Part shown: positions 26,275 through 34,028 of the stretch, one piece after another
How positions within the stretch are numbered: the stretch's first letter is position 1
Layout of the letters: each line of letters opens with the position of its first letter
From: Gemmatimonadaceae bacterium
GTDB lineage: Bacteria; Gemmatimonadota; Gemmatimonadetes; Gemmatimonadales; Gemmatimonadaceae
Assembly: GCA_014377535.1 (NCBI GenBank)
Contig: JACMPK010000112.1
Coordinates: 1-61,902 of the forward strand
Reading direction: 5' to 3'
Length of the DNA: 61,902 nucleotides
Position numbers and translations under genes: made by a program
Notes under the pieces: model-generated
Database searches by the model: none
What the model was told of the DNA's origin: nothing
What the model saw: only the letters and a program-made list of their open reading frames with translations

Positions 26275-26307
26275 ACGCCCGCCGCCACATTGCTGGCTTG
26301 CGGGCGT
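26275..26307 (-). terminator. hairpin after small membrane protein gene
   Basis: ACGCCCGC pairs with GCGGGCGT (8 perfect pairs, 17-base loop). On the minus strand it lies about 30 bases after the stop of the 58-aa membrane protein gene. It is not followed by a T-run, so termination is uncertain. Confidence 0.4.
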
Positions 26308-26338
26308 TCTCATGTCGCATCGTGCGATACTGACAGAC

Positions 26339-26515
26339 TCAGTTGCTCGGCGGATCCTTCATGCGCGTCTTGCTGACGCCGCTCAGGACGCCGATGCCGA
26401 CCAGGATCACACAGGCAATCGCGATATAGAGCGTCGGTACGCCAGCAACCGACAGTCCCCACGCGATGCCACCCGTGACGAGTGCAAAACCCAGCAGGTA
26501 TATCAAAAAAGACAT
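26339..26515 (-). CDS. small membrane protein, 58 aa
   Basis: The frame begins MSFLIYLLGFALVTGGIAWG and continues with a second hydrophobic stretch ending in IGVLSGV, then a polar KTRMKDPPSN tail. Two membrane helices are separated by a short VAGVPT turn. It resembles a small two-helix protein seen in many proteobacterial and Gemmatimonadota genomes. Function is unknown. The frame is clean, starts with ATG and has a plausible downstream hairpin, so it is very likely real. Confidence 0.75.
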   Translation of the reverse strand: MSFLIYLLGFALVTGGIAWGLSVAGVPTLYIAIACVILVGIGVLSGVSKTRMKDPPSN

Positions 26516-26648
26516 GGGACAGTGCTCCGAGTCCGGGAACGCAGGGCACGCGGCAACGTGTCACCGTGCACGACCCTGCCATCCGGCACCTCGCGCCGGA
26601 CATCGAGCGCTAGTGCAAGCACCATGCTTGACGGCGCACGCCTCAGGT

Positions 26649-27086
26649 TCAGGCGGGGGCGATGACCTGCTCGACAGCCGTCTGGATCGCGGCCAGTGCG
26701 GCAGCGTTTTTCAAAGCAGAAAAGCCGATACGCAGCTTCTCGTCGGGCAGCAGCGGCTCGCGCATGTGCGCGTTCAGGGTATTCACAAGCTTCTCGCGAT
26801 TCTCGGCCGAGATCGACTTTGCGGACTTGGGAACCAGTTCAAGGCGCGGAACGTCCTGTCGGCGCGGGGATGCGGCCCAGACGATCATTTTGGAGCCGAC
26901 GCGCTCGAAGGCAATGGTGCCCGGCGTGTCCTCTTCCTCGCGGAACTTGAGCAGCGTGGGATGCTTGTTGCTCCAGGCGATCAGGGCGTCCAGCACGGCC
27001 ACGAGCCGCGGCTGCTCCACGGCGTGCGTGTCACGGGCAATTGCGGCCACGAACTGGTCGCGGGCGATTGGTAACGTACGGGCCAT
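26649..27086 (-). CDS. hypothetical cytoplasmic protein, 145 aa
   Basis: Started at the ATG at 27086, with GGAG eight bases upstream. I do not recognise the family. It has FREEEDTPGTIAFERVGSKM, then WAASPRRQDVPRLELVPKS and a final helix with FSALKNAAALAAIQ. The alternating charged strands followed by helices suggest a small alpha/beta fold, perhaps a nucleic-acid- or ligand-binding domain. There is no signal peptide. It is divergent from the M20 peptidase gene and has no close partner on its strand. Confidence 0.75.
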   Translation of the reverse strand: MARTLPIARDQFVAAIARDTHAVEQPRLVAVLDALIAWSNKHPTLLKFREEEDTPGTIAFERVGSKMIVWAASPRRQDVPRLELVPKSAKSISAENREKLVNTLNAHMREPLLPDEKLRIGFSALKNAAALAAIQTAVEQVIAPA

Positions 27087-27202
27087 CCGGCATCTCCTCG
27101 TCGGTGCATAGCAACTCGACGGGCGCACAGTGGCGGCAGCTCGGAGTGACTCAGCAATCGGAAGGTACTCGATCGTGACCGCGCGGGTGCAACAACTGAT
27201 AG

Positions 27203-27214
27203 CGTGATATCACG
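27203..27214. promoter_or_regulatory. 12-base perfect palindrome in divergent promoter region
   Basis: CGTGATATCACG lies between the 145-aa hypothetical gene (minus) and the M20 peptidase gene (plus). A dimeric regulator could bind it. Only the palindrome is seen; no regulator is identified. Confidence 0.3.
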
Positions 27215-27315
27215 AACGGCGTGCGTGCTGGCGCGTAGCAGGTGATGTTGGCCCTGCATGGCTGAATACCTGTCAGGCTCGGTCCGCCTGACACCGCCCC
27301 CACCCGAGTGCGCTG

Positions 27316-28977
27316 ATGCTGCGATTCCGTCCTTCCCTGCTGTGTGCGGCTGCGGCCGTGTTTCTCTTGAGCGCCGGCCAAACCGAAGCCCAGGATACCC
27401 AGGACTCCATCACACCCGCGCCGTCGGCACCGCGGCCACAGCAGGATCCCCGCATCGTGCGCCTCAAGGCCGAGGCCGCAAGCAAGGTCGAGGCCCGCGC
27501 CAAGCTGGTGCAGGAGATCATCGACCAGATCTACTCGTACGGCGAACTTGGCATGCAGGAGTTCGAGACGTCGAAGTACCTGACGGGCCTGCTCGAGAAG
27601 AACGGCTTCACGATTCAGCGCAACGTGGCGGGCATGCCGACGGGCTGGGTGGCTCGTTGGGGCAGCGGCAAGCCGGTGATCTCGCTCGGCTCGGACATCG
27701 ACGGCATTCCGCAGTCCAACCAGACGCCGGCCACAGCGTATCGCAGCTGGCAGGTGCAGGGTGCCCCCGGGCATGGCGAAGGCCATAACTCGGGTCAGGC
27801 CGTGAACATCGCGGCAGCGCTGGCAGTGAAGGAAATCATGATGCGCGACAAGATGCCGGGCACTTTGGTCATTTGGCCCGGTGTGGCCGAGGAGGCCGTG
27901 GCAGGCAAGGCGCACTTCGTTCGCGCCGGCGTGTTCAAGGACGTGGACGTGACGCTGTTCACGCATGTCGGCAACGACATGGGCGTGACCTGGGGCCAGT
28001 CGTCATCACTGGCGATCGTGTCCGCTGAATTCCGCTTCAAGGGCAGCTCGGCGCATGCGGCGGGCGCACCGTGGCGCGGCAAGTCGGCGCTGGATGCGGT
28101 AATGCTGATGGGCCAGGGCTGGGAGTTTCATCGCGAGCACATGGAGCCGGGCCAGCGCTCGCATTACGTGATCAAGGATGGTGGTGACCAGCCGAACGTG
28201 GTGCCGAGCACCGCGTCGATCTGGTTCTACTTTCGCGAGCGCGACTATCAGCATGTGCAGGACATGTTCAACGCGGGCAAGCGCATTGCGGCCGGTGCCG
28301 CGATGATGACCGAAACCACGCTGGACACGGTGGTGATCCTGGGCTCAGCATGGCCCGGACACTTCAGCAAGCCGGTGGCCGAGGCGATGCAGGCGAACAT
28401 CGAGACGGTGGGACTGCCGAAGTGGAGCGATGCCGACCAGGCGCTCGCGAAAGGACTGCAGCGTGAACTCGGCGTGGCGCAGAACGGGCTGGTGACGCAG
28501 GTGCGTCCGCTGCAAGGTCCGGCGCGCAGCCTGGTGGCGTTCGGTGGCGGCAGCGACGACATCGGCGACGTGAGCTGGAACGTGCCGACGATCACGCTGC
28601 GCTTTCCGTCGAACATTCCGGGCACGCCGGGCCACAACTGGGCCAATGGCATCGCGATGGCGACGCCGATCGCGCATCAGGGCGCGGTGGCCGGTGCGAA
28701 GGTACAGGCCATGACGCTGATCGACCTGCTCACCGAGCCGAAGATCGTGGCTGATGCATGGGAGTACTTCAACAACGTCCAGACGAAGACGATCAAGTAC
28801 GTCTCCTTCCTGGGCCCGAACGACGGTCCGCCGACCTGGCTGAACGCCGAAATCATGGCGCGCTATCGCCCCGAGATGCGGAAGCTCTACTACGACTCGA
28901 CGAAGTTCAAATCGTATCTCGAGCAGTTGGGTGTAGCCTATCCGACGGTGAAGCCGGCCATGACGCCGGTGCCGTAA
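27316..28977 (+). CDS. secreted M20 amidohydrolase/peptidase (AbgB-like)
   Basis: 553 aa. Signal peptide to about residue 26 (QTEAQ). Metal-site motifs of the M20 family are visible: SLGSDIDG, GHGEGHNSG and a VAEEA segment (catalytic Glu), with SSAHAAGAPWRGKSALDAV in the dimerisation domain. The layout is that of aminobenzoyl-glutamate-utilisation protein B and its relatives, which cleave amide bonds. The signal peptide places it in the periplasm or outside, unlike cytoplasmic AbgB. A second gene of the same family is at 51.8 kb. A strong hairpin follows the stop codon. Confidence 0.92.
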   Translation: MLRFRPSLLCAAAAVFLLSAGQTEAQDTQDSITPAPSAPRPQQDPRIVRLKAEAASKVEARAKLVQEIIDQIYSYGELGMQEFETSKYLTGLLEKNGFTIQRNVAGMPTGWVARWGSGKPVISLGSDIDGIPQSNQTPATAYRSWQVQGAPGHGEGHNSGQAVNIAAALAVKEIMMRDKMPGTLVIWPGVAEEAVAGKAHFVRAGVFKDVDVTLFTHVGNDMGVTWGQSSSLAIVSAEFRFKGSSAHAAGAPWRGKSALDAVMLMGQGWEFHREHMEPGQRSHYVIKDGGDQPNVVPSTASIWFYFRERDYQHVQDMFNAGKRIAAGAAMMTETTLDTVVILGSAWPGHFSKPVAEAMQANIETVGLPKWSDADQALAKGLQRELGVAQNGLVTQVRPLQGPARSLVAFGGGSDDIGDVSWNVPTITLRFPSNIPGTPGHNWANGIAMATPIAHQGAVAGAKVQAMTLIDLLTEPKIVADAWEYFNNVQTKTIKYVSFLGPNDGPPTWLNAEIMARYRPEMRKLYYDSTKFKSYLEQLGVAYPTVKPAMTPVP

Positions 28978-29003
28978 CGCGCTGACGCAGCAAGCAGAAA
29001 CAT

Positions 29004-29042
29004 GACGAGGGGCCGGCTGCAGCACGCAGCCGGCCCCTCGTC
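29004..29042 (+). terminator. terminator-like hairpin after the M20 gene
   Basis: GACGAGGGGCCGGCTGC pairs with its perfect complement GCAGCCGGCCCCTCGTC (17 pairs) around a short AGCAC loop. It lies 26 bases after the stop. No long T-run follows, but the stem is very stable. Confidence 0.75.
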
Positions 29043-29081
29043 TTCATCAACCGTCGACAGGCACCCATGCATTCAAGATGC

Positions 29082-29124
29082 GAAAAAACAAACGGGGCCG
29101 GCTGCCTTGCGGCAACCGACCCCA
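29082..29124 (-). terminator. rho-independent terminator of the M28 gene
   Basis: On the minus strand GGGGTCGGTTGCCG pairs with GGCAGCCGGCCCC (imperfect, loop CAA) and is followed by TTTGTTTTTT. It lies about 46 bases after the M28 peptidase stop and faces the M20 terminator, so the two convergent genes are separated by back-to-back terminators. Confidence 0.85.
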
Positions 29125-29170
29125 CTCCCACCCAGGAGGTTTGCGCGGACTCCCCTCCGCGCATCAGGTA

Positions 29171-30808
29171 CTACCGGCGATAACCGCTGGTGTTCCGGAT
29201 GCCGTCGACACAGGTCGGCCAGGTGCCCGGCGTGCCGCTCGGACCAGCGGGCAACGTCGCGAGTTGGGTGCGCGGCATGAAGGTCGGATCCTCGCTCGCG
29301 AGATAGATCATCATCGCGGTCAGGGTCGCATTATGCTTCAGGTCGTCTGCGATGATCTTGTCGAAAGTGTCACGGTTCGTGTGCCAGGTCGTGGAGCCGT
29401 AATCCCACGACAGCGCATTGAAGCTGAAACCCGGTGCGCCGGCGCAGACGAAGCTCACATGATCGGTGCCCCCGGTGCCCGGCGTTCCCACGCCGCCGTA
29501 GCGCATCCACTGCGTGAAGTCGCTGGGCAGCTGGCTGAGGTAAGTTCGCAGCACCGTGTCGGCGCCAACGAGGCCGCTGGCCGAGAGACCAACGATGCGC
29601 CCGGTGCCGTTGTCCTGGTTGAAGAGCGCGTGCAGCTTCGCGACCGCCTCGGGATGATCCTTCACGAACGAGCGCGAGCCGTTCAGCCCCTGCTCCTCGC
29701 CAGCCCAGTGACCGGCGATGATGGTGCGCTTCGGCGCGAAGCCTGCACGCTTCAGGATTCGCATGGCCTCGAGCATCGTGATGGTGCCCGTGGCGTTGTC
29801 CGTTGCGCCGCTGCCGGCTTCCCATGAATCCATGTGCGCCGACAGCATCACGATCTCGCTCGCCTTCTTTCCCGTGCCCTTGATCTCCGCGAGGACGTTG
29901 CCGACCGGCACCTCGCCGAGGAACTCGCTCTGCAAGTCGACGCGCAGCCTGGGGCCCTGATTCTTCGTTGCGAGGCGATAGACGAGGCCGTAGTCCTCGC
30001 AACTCAAGTCGAAAGTGGGCACACGCTGACGCGGCGAGCCGAACACCTTGTTGATGCCGGGATAGTTTGACCAGCCGAACGTGACCACGCCGGCGGCGCC
30101 ATACAGCTTGAGGCTGTCCTGCAATCCTGCCGCCGCGACGTTGCGGGTATTGAAGCCAACGCGCAACGAATCCTGCTGCGCACGCATCGATGTCATCGTT
30201 TCCGGTGTCGCGAATTCCGCCATCTGTGCGTTGCTGCGACAGGTGATGTTGGGCGCGTTGATCATCACGAACTTGCCGCGGGTGGCCATCAGCCAGGCAT
30301 GCGCTGCGTCGGGCGTCGCGAAGTCGGGCAGCACCACCACGTCACCAGTGACAGCGCCGTTGGTGGACGGACTCCACGACAGCATCGTGGCCTCGAGGGT
30401 GCGCATGCGAGGCGCCACGAGGTCCACGTGCAGCGCGCCTCGCTTGAAGCCGCTCCAGGTGCCCCAATTCTCCTTGCGTGCCGCGATGCCCCACCCTGCG
30501 TACTGCTTCACCAGCCAGTCGCCGGCGGCCATGAAGCCGGGAGAGCCGGTGAGCCGCGAGCCGATGGAGTCGGTGAGCACCTGCGCGAGGTCGGCGGCCT
30601 TGGACTGCTGCATGCCTTCGTTCATGATGCGTAGCAGCACCGGATCGATCACGGGCGTGCGTCGCACCCAGGCGGGCCACTGGTCCTGCGGAATGGGCCG
30701 CGCCAGGGCGCTCGGCGCGGTCGGCGCCTCGACCGGGCGCTGGGCGGTGAGCAGCGCCGGCGCCATGGCGACGGCAGCGAGCGAGAATCGGCGAACGAAC
30801 AACGTCAT
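29171..30808 (-). CDS. secreted M28 family metallopeptidase
   Basis: 545 aa from the ATG at 30808, with GAGG upstream; the open frame extends to 30901. Signal peptide to about residue 23 (LLTAQ). Zinc ligands and catalytic residues of the M28 aminopeptidase fold are visible: SAHMDSWEAG with the GATDN aspartate, GEEQGLNGS (catalytic Glu pair), QDNGTG and a late TWHTNRDT His. A PA-like insert precedes the catalytic half. The protein should remove amino acids from peptides outside the inner membrane. It has its own terminator and no operon partner. Confidence 0.93.
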   Translation of the reverse strand: MTLFVRRFSLAAVAMAPALLTAQRPVEAPTAPSALARPIPQDQWPAWVRRTPVIDPVLLRIMNEGMQQSKAADLAQVLTDSIGSRLTGSPGFMAAGDWLVKQYAGWGIAARKENWGTWSGFKRGALHVDLVAPRMRTLEATMLSWSPSTNGAVTGDVVVLPDFATPDAAHAWLMATRGKFVMINAPNITCRSNAQMAEFATPETMTSMRAQQDSLRVGFNTRNVAAAGLQDSLKLYGAAGVVTFGWSNYPGINKVFGSPRQRVPTFDLSCEDYGLVYRLATKNQGPRLRVDLQSEFLGEVPVGNVLAEIKGTGKKASEIVMLSAHMDSWEAGSGATDNATGTITMLEAMRILKRAGFAPKRTIIAGHWAGEEQGLNGSRSFVKDHPEAVAKLHALFNQDNGTGRIVGLSASGLVGADTVLRTYLSQLPSDFTQWMRYGGVGTPGTGGTDHVSFVCAGAPGFSFNALSWDYGSTTWHTNRDTFDKIIADDLKHNATLTAMMIYLASEDPTFMPRTQLATLPAGPSGTPGTWPTCVDGIRNTSGYRR

Positions 30809-31167
30809 GCAGAAGCCTCGGTAGTCGGTGTCGGTGTCAGACCCGAACGTACGATGCTGCGACGTCATGCGTTGCTGATACCATGCTCTCACGAGGCACA
30901 AAAAACACAGCCGGACCGCCTCCCCGATGGGCAGACGACCCGGCCTACCGCGGTGAAATGCTCGGGATCACTTCAACACGCGGCGTCGTCACGGACAGTG
31001 GTGGTCGACGATCGTCAACCGGCTGCACAGACACCCGCAGGACGAGGGACTGCCACTGCGGTCACGCGCGCTGGTGCAGGCGTGGTTCGGTTGTCCCCTC
31101 GTCGTCGTGTGATTGCCCAGCAGGAGACCTGATCCGCGGCGGCAACGCCAGCCAAGCGCATGTTGGG
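30809..31167. other. intergenic region, no gene seen
   Basis: 359 bases between the end of the ABC permease gene and the start of the M28 gene, both minus strand. It should hold the M28 promoter and the end of the ABC transcript. I saw no hairpin with a T-run, no repeat and no coding frame with support. Confidence 0.5.
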
Positions 31168-32553
31168 CTACAGCCGCGGACTCAACCCATCGGCCAGCGA
31201 GCTTCGATACGCCCGCCATGCAGGCACCAGCCCGACCAGCACGCCGGCAGCGAGCACGATGCCGATGTAGGTCCACTCGAGCGCGCCGGGCACCTGCACC
31301 GCGATGTGAACCCCTGTGCGAGCCTCGATCGTGCCTTGTGCCAGCGCGAAGCCGCCCATGGTGAGTGCGACACCCAGTGCACAGCCCAGCAGCGTCAGCA
31401 TTCCACTCTCGAGGACGAGCAGGCTGACGATCATCGAGGGACGAGCGCCGACGGCACGCAACACGGCCATCTCGCGACGGCGCGCCTCGAGCGAGGAGTA
31501 GAGCGCCACCAGCATGCCGATCAGCCCCACGATGATCGTCAGCGCGCCGACCAGGCGCAGCCCACCTTCCACGGTGCCCAGCGTACGCCAGAGCTCGCCG
31601 AGTGTGACGCCGGGAATGACCGCCGTCAGCGGCTCGGCCTTGTACTGATTGATTTCGCGTTGCAGGCGCAGCGTTTCGTAGCGCGTGCGCGTGCCCACGA
31701 GGAAGGCGCTGAGTGCGCGCGGCTGATCCTGGAAGATGTTCGTCGGCGGGATGTATTCTGGCGGTGCAGCGCCGGGCGTCGCTGCTGGAGCCGCAGCAAC
31801 GGGCATCGACGGCGGTGCGGGTCCCGGCATCACGGTTGGTGCAGCGCCGGGCATGGCAGCCGGTGCAGCGCCGGGCATTGCACCGGGCATGCCTCCATCG
31901 GCGGCGGCCCCCGCTTCGTGCATCGCCTCGATGCCGTCGAGCGTGACGAAGAGCGCGCGGTCCAGCGGCGTGGACGTCTGTTGCAGAATGCCCACGACCG
32001 TGAACGGGTGCGCCTCGTGATCGCCGAGGCCCGCGACGGCATTGAGTCCGTGGCCCACGGTGACGGTGTCGCCCATGCGAAGCCCGAGCGTCGCGGCAAC
32101 CTCGCTGCCCAGCACCACGTCACGCGGCGTCGCGATCACGTGCCCCGCGGCGAACGACAGCGTGCCCGCACTGCGATAGCGCCAATGCCGAAACAGCGCC
32201 GGCGTGGTGCCGAGCACGCGGAAACCGCGATACGAATCGCCGATCGCCAACGGTACGGTCCACTTGATGGCAGGATGCTTCGTCCACGTTTCGTACACTT
32301 CGTATGGCACGCTGCCCGTGGGCGCGCCGATGCCGAACACGGCGCCAAGCAGCAGCTGCAGCGTGCCGCCGCGCGCGCCGACGACCAGGTCCGTGCCCTT
32401 GATCGTACCCGTGAAGCTCTCGCGCATGCCGCGGCGAGCCTGCTCCACGCCAAGCAGCAGCGTGATGCTCAGCGCCACGGCAGCGACCGTGAGCAGCGAC
32501 GTGACGGGCCGGTTGCGGAGCGAACGCCAGGCGAGCGCCAACAGCACGTTCAT
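31168..32553 (-). CDS. MacB/FtsX-type ABC transporter permease
   Basis: 461 aa from the ATG at 32553, which overlaps the ATPase stop (ATGA). One N-terminal membrane helix (SLLTVAAVALSITLLLGV) is followed by a large periplasmic MacB-like domain and three C-terminal helices. This matches the FtsX/MacB/LolCE permease type, which usually does not import solutes across the membrane but drives periplasmic work such as lipoprotein release or export. The periplasmic domain holds a Met/Pro/Ala-rich repeat insert. It forms an operon with the ATPase and DUF3299 genes. The same combination occurs in zinc-linked (Zrg-type) clusters, which is only a hint. Confidence 0.9.
   Translation of the reverse strand: MNVLLALAWRSLRNRPVTSLLTVAAVALSITLLLGVEQARRGMRESFTGTIKGTDLVVGARGGTLQLLLGAVFGIGAPTGSVPYEVYETWTKHPAIKWTVPLAIGDSYRGFRVLGTTPALFRHWRYRSAGTLSFAAGHVIATPRDVVLGSEVAATLGLRMGDTVTVGHGLNAVAGLGDHEAHPFTVVGILQQTSTPLDRALFVTLDGIEAMHEAGAAADGGMPGAMPGAAPAAMPGAAPTVMPGPAPPSMPVAAAPAATPGAAPPEYIPPTNIFQDQPRALSAFLVGTRTRYETLRLQREINQYKAEPLTAVIPGVTLGELWRTLGTVEGGLRLVGALTIIVGLIGMLVALYSSLEARRREMAVLRAVGARPSMIVSLLVLESGMLTLLGCALGVALTMGGFALAQGTIEARTGVHIAVQVPGALEWTYIGIVLAAGVLVGLVPAWRAYRSSLADGLSPRL
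31763..31900 (-). repeat. MPGA-type repeats inside the permease gene
   Basis: Read on the plus strand, GGTGCAGCGCCGGGC occurs three times, starting at 31763, 31838 and 31862. The encoded protein reads as repeated MPGA(A)P-like units with many Met, Pro and Ala residues. The insert lies in the predicted periplasmic domain and is probably flexible. Relatives normally lack such a stretch there, so it looks like a lineage-specific expansion. Confidence 0.75.
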
Positions 32554-33263
32554 GCAGCGTCCAGTCGTGTTGCGCGATTCAGTGATGGCAGCGAGAGCTG
32601 CACATCGAACCGCGCACCCAGCGACTTGTCGTGACTCACGAACAGCAGCGTCGCGTTGGCCTGTGCGACGCTTCGGGCGAGCAATGCGAGGAAGGCATCG
32701 CGCCGATCGGTGTCGAGCGACGACGTGGGCTCGTCGCAGATCACGAGTTCCGGCGAAGCAAGCAGTGCGCGGGCGGCGGCCACACGCTGCTGCTGGCCCA
32801 CGCTCAATGCCGTCGCCGAGTGATGCAGCAGCGCAGTGATGTCCAGTTGCGCCGCGACATCGCGAATGGCCGCATCGATGCTGACGGCGCCGAGCCGCGC
32901 ACGCCGGCCTGCATCGAGCCGGCATGGCAGCGCGATGTTGTCATAGGCGCTGAGGTACGGAATAAGGTTGAACTGCTGGAACACGTAGCCGATGTGTTCC
33001 GCCCGGAAGGCGTCGCGCTGACCACCCGACATGGCATTCATGTCGCGATCCAGCACCCGCACCGAGCCATTCGTGGCGTGAAGCACGCCGGCGAGTAATC
33101 CGAGCAGCGTGGTCTTGCCGCAGCCCGACGGGCCATGCAGAAACACGCGGCTGCCACGGTCGATGACCAGCGACGGGATGTCCAGCACACGCGGCCCGCT
33201 GCCATACGAGAACTGCAGCCCGTCAATCGCGATCGCGGCGCCGGGACGGCCCGCTGCGGTCAC
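32550..33263 (-). CDS. ABC transporter ATP-binding protein (LolD/MacB type)
   Basis: 237 aa from a GTG at 33263 that overlaps the DUF3299 stop (GTGA). Walker A is GPSGCGKTT, Q-loop VFQQFNL, signature LSVGQQQRVAAARALL (LSVGQ rather than LSGGQ), Walker B LVICDEPTSSLD, H-loop VSHD. It powers the downstream permease; the ends overlap. The variant signature is common in this subfamily and need not reduce activity. Confidence 0.93.
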   Translation of the reverse strand: MTAAGRPGAAIAIDGLQFSYGSGPRVLDIPSLVIDRGSRVFLHGPSGCGKTTLLGLLAGVLHATNGSVRVLDRDMNAMSGGQRDAFRAEHIGYVFQQFNLIPYLSAYDNIALPCRLDAGRRARLGAVSIDAAIRDVAAQLDITALLHHSATALSVGQQQRVAAARALLASPELVICDEPTSSLDTDRRDAFLALLARSVAQANATLLFVSHDKSLGARFDVQLSLPSLNRATRLDAA

Positions 33264-33757
33264 TTCTTCACGTACGGCGACACCTTCAAGCCCTTGATGG
33301 TGAATCCGGCGGTGCCGTAGAGGCTCTCCACCAGATCGATACCCAGCGTGCCCTCGAGCCAGATGGCCTCGAACAGATCCAGGCGCACCTTCCGGCGACC
33401 GTCCATCTCGACCAGCACCATCTGGTTCGGCGGCGGCGGCGGGGTGTGCACGCAGGCGCCGTAGTACGGCACCAGCAAAAATTCCGCATCCTCCTGGCTG
33501 GCGTCGTCCAGCGGCACCACGTAGCCGGCAATGCGGACGACCTGCCCGCTCAGTGCGCGCAATGCGGGCGCCACAGCACCGGTCTGCGGATTCATGCCGC
33601 CGAGCGTGCGCCAGTCAATCACGACCGGATCAGCCGCGGTGCCGCTGCCGGTAGCCGTGATGCTGCCGAGCAGCGCGGGCGTCATGACAGCCCACGGATC
33701 ACCCACGGGCGCGGAGAGCGCGAGGGTCGCGGCGAGGGCGATGTGCGTCAGGGGCAT
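33260..33757 (-). CDS. DUF3299 exported protein
   Basis: 165 aa. Signal peptide to about residue 20. The DUF3299 core is visible: VRIAGYVVPLDD, FLLVPYYGACVHTPPPPPNQ and a late W-EGTL block. This conserved CxH-PPP segment is the family hallmark. The protein is periplasmic and is the first gene of an operon with the ABC ATPase and permease. DUF3299 genes of this context are known next to zinc-regulated transport genes. Direct function is unknown; a metal-linked accessory role is inference. Confidence 0.88.
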   Translation of the reverse strand: MPLTHIALAATLALSAPVGDPWAVMTPALLGSITATGSGTAADPVVIDWRTLGGMNPQTGAVAPALRALSGQVVRIAGYVVPLDDASQEDAEFLLVPYYGACVHTPPPPPNQMVLVEMDGRRKVRLDLFEAIWLEGTLGIDLVESLYGTAGFTIKGLKVSPYVKK

Positions 33758-34028
33758 GGCGGCAGTCCGGGTCGGGACGAAACGGGAAGCACCAATATCA
33801 CTCGGCCACCTTCTACACCGCGAGTACGGAATGCTTCACGCCTTTGCTGCCGCCCGCGTGGTACAAACCGGGCGAGGCGATGCGGCAGGGCAGCCATTTG
33901 GACGCCGCCGCGACGCCGGTCGCGCCGGCGGGACTGTTACAAATGCCTTCCGGACGTGTCCTGCTGGGAGAAATGGTACCCGCGCCCACCCCGCCGCGAG
34001 TTCCACCTGGTCTGGTCTCCGCACCGCC

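Noticed and set aside
30883-32634. Plus-strand open frame of 583 codons opposite the ABC permease
   Set aside because: No motif and low-complexity His/Arg composition; the minus strand has a coupled permease gene.
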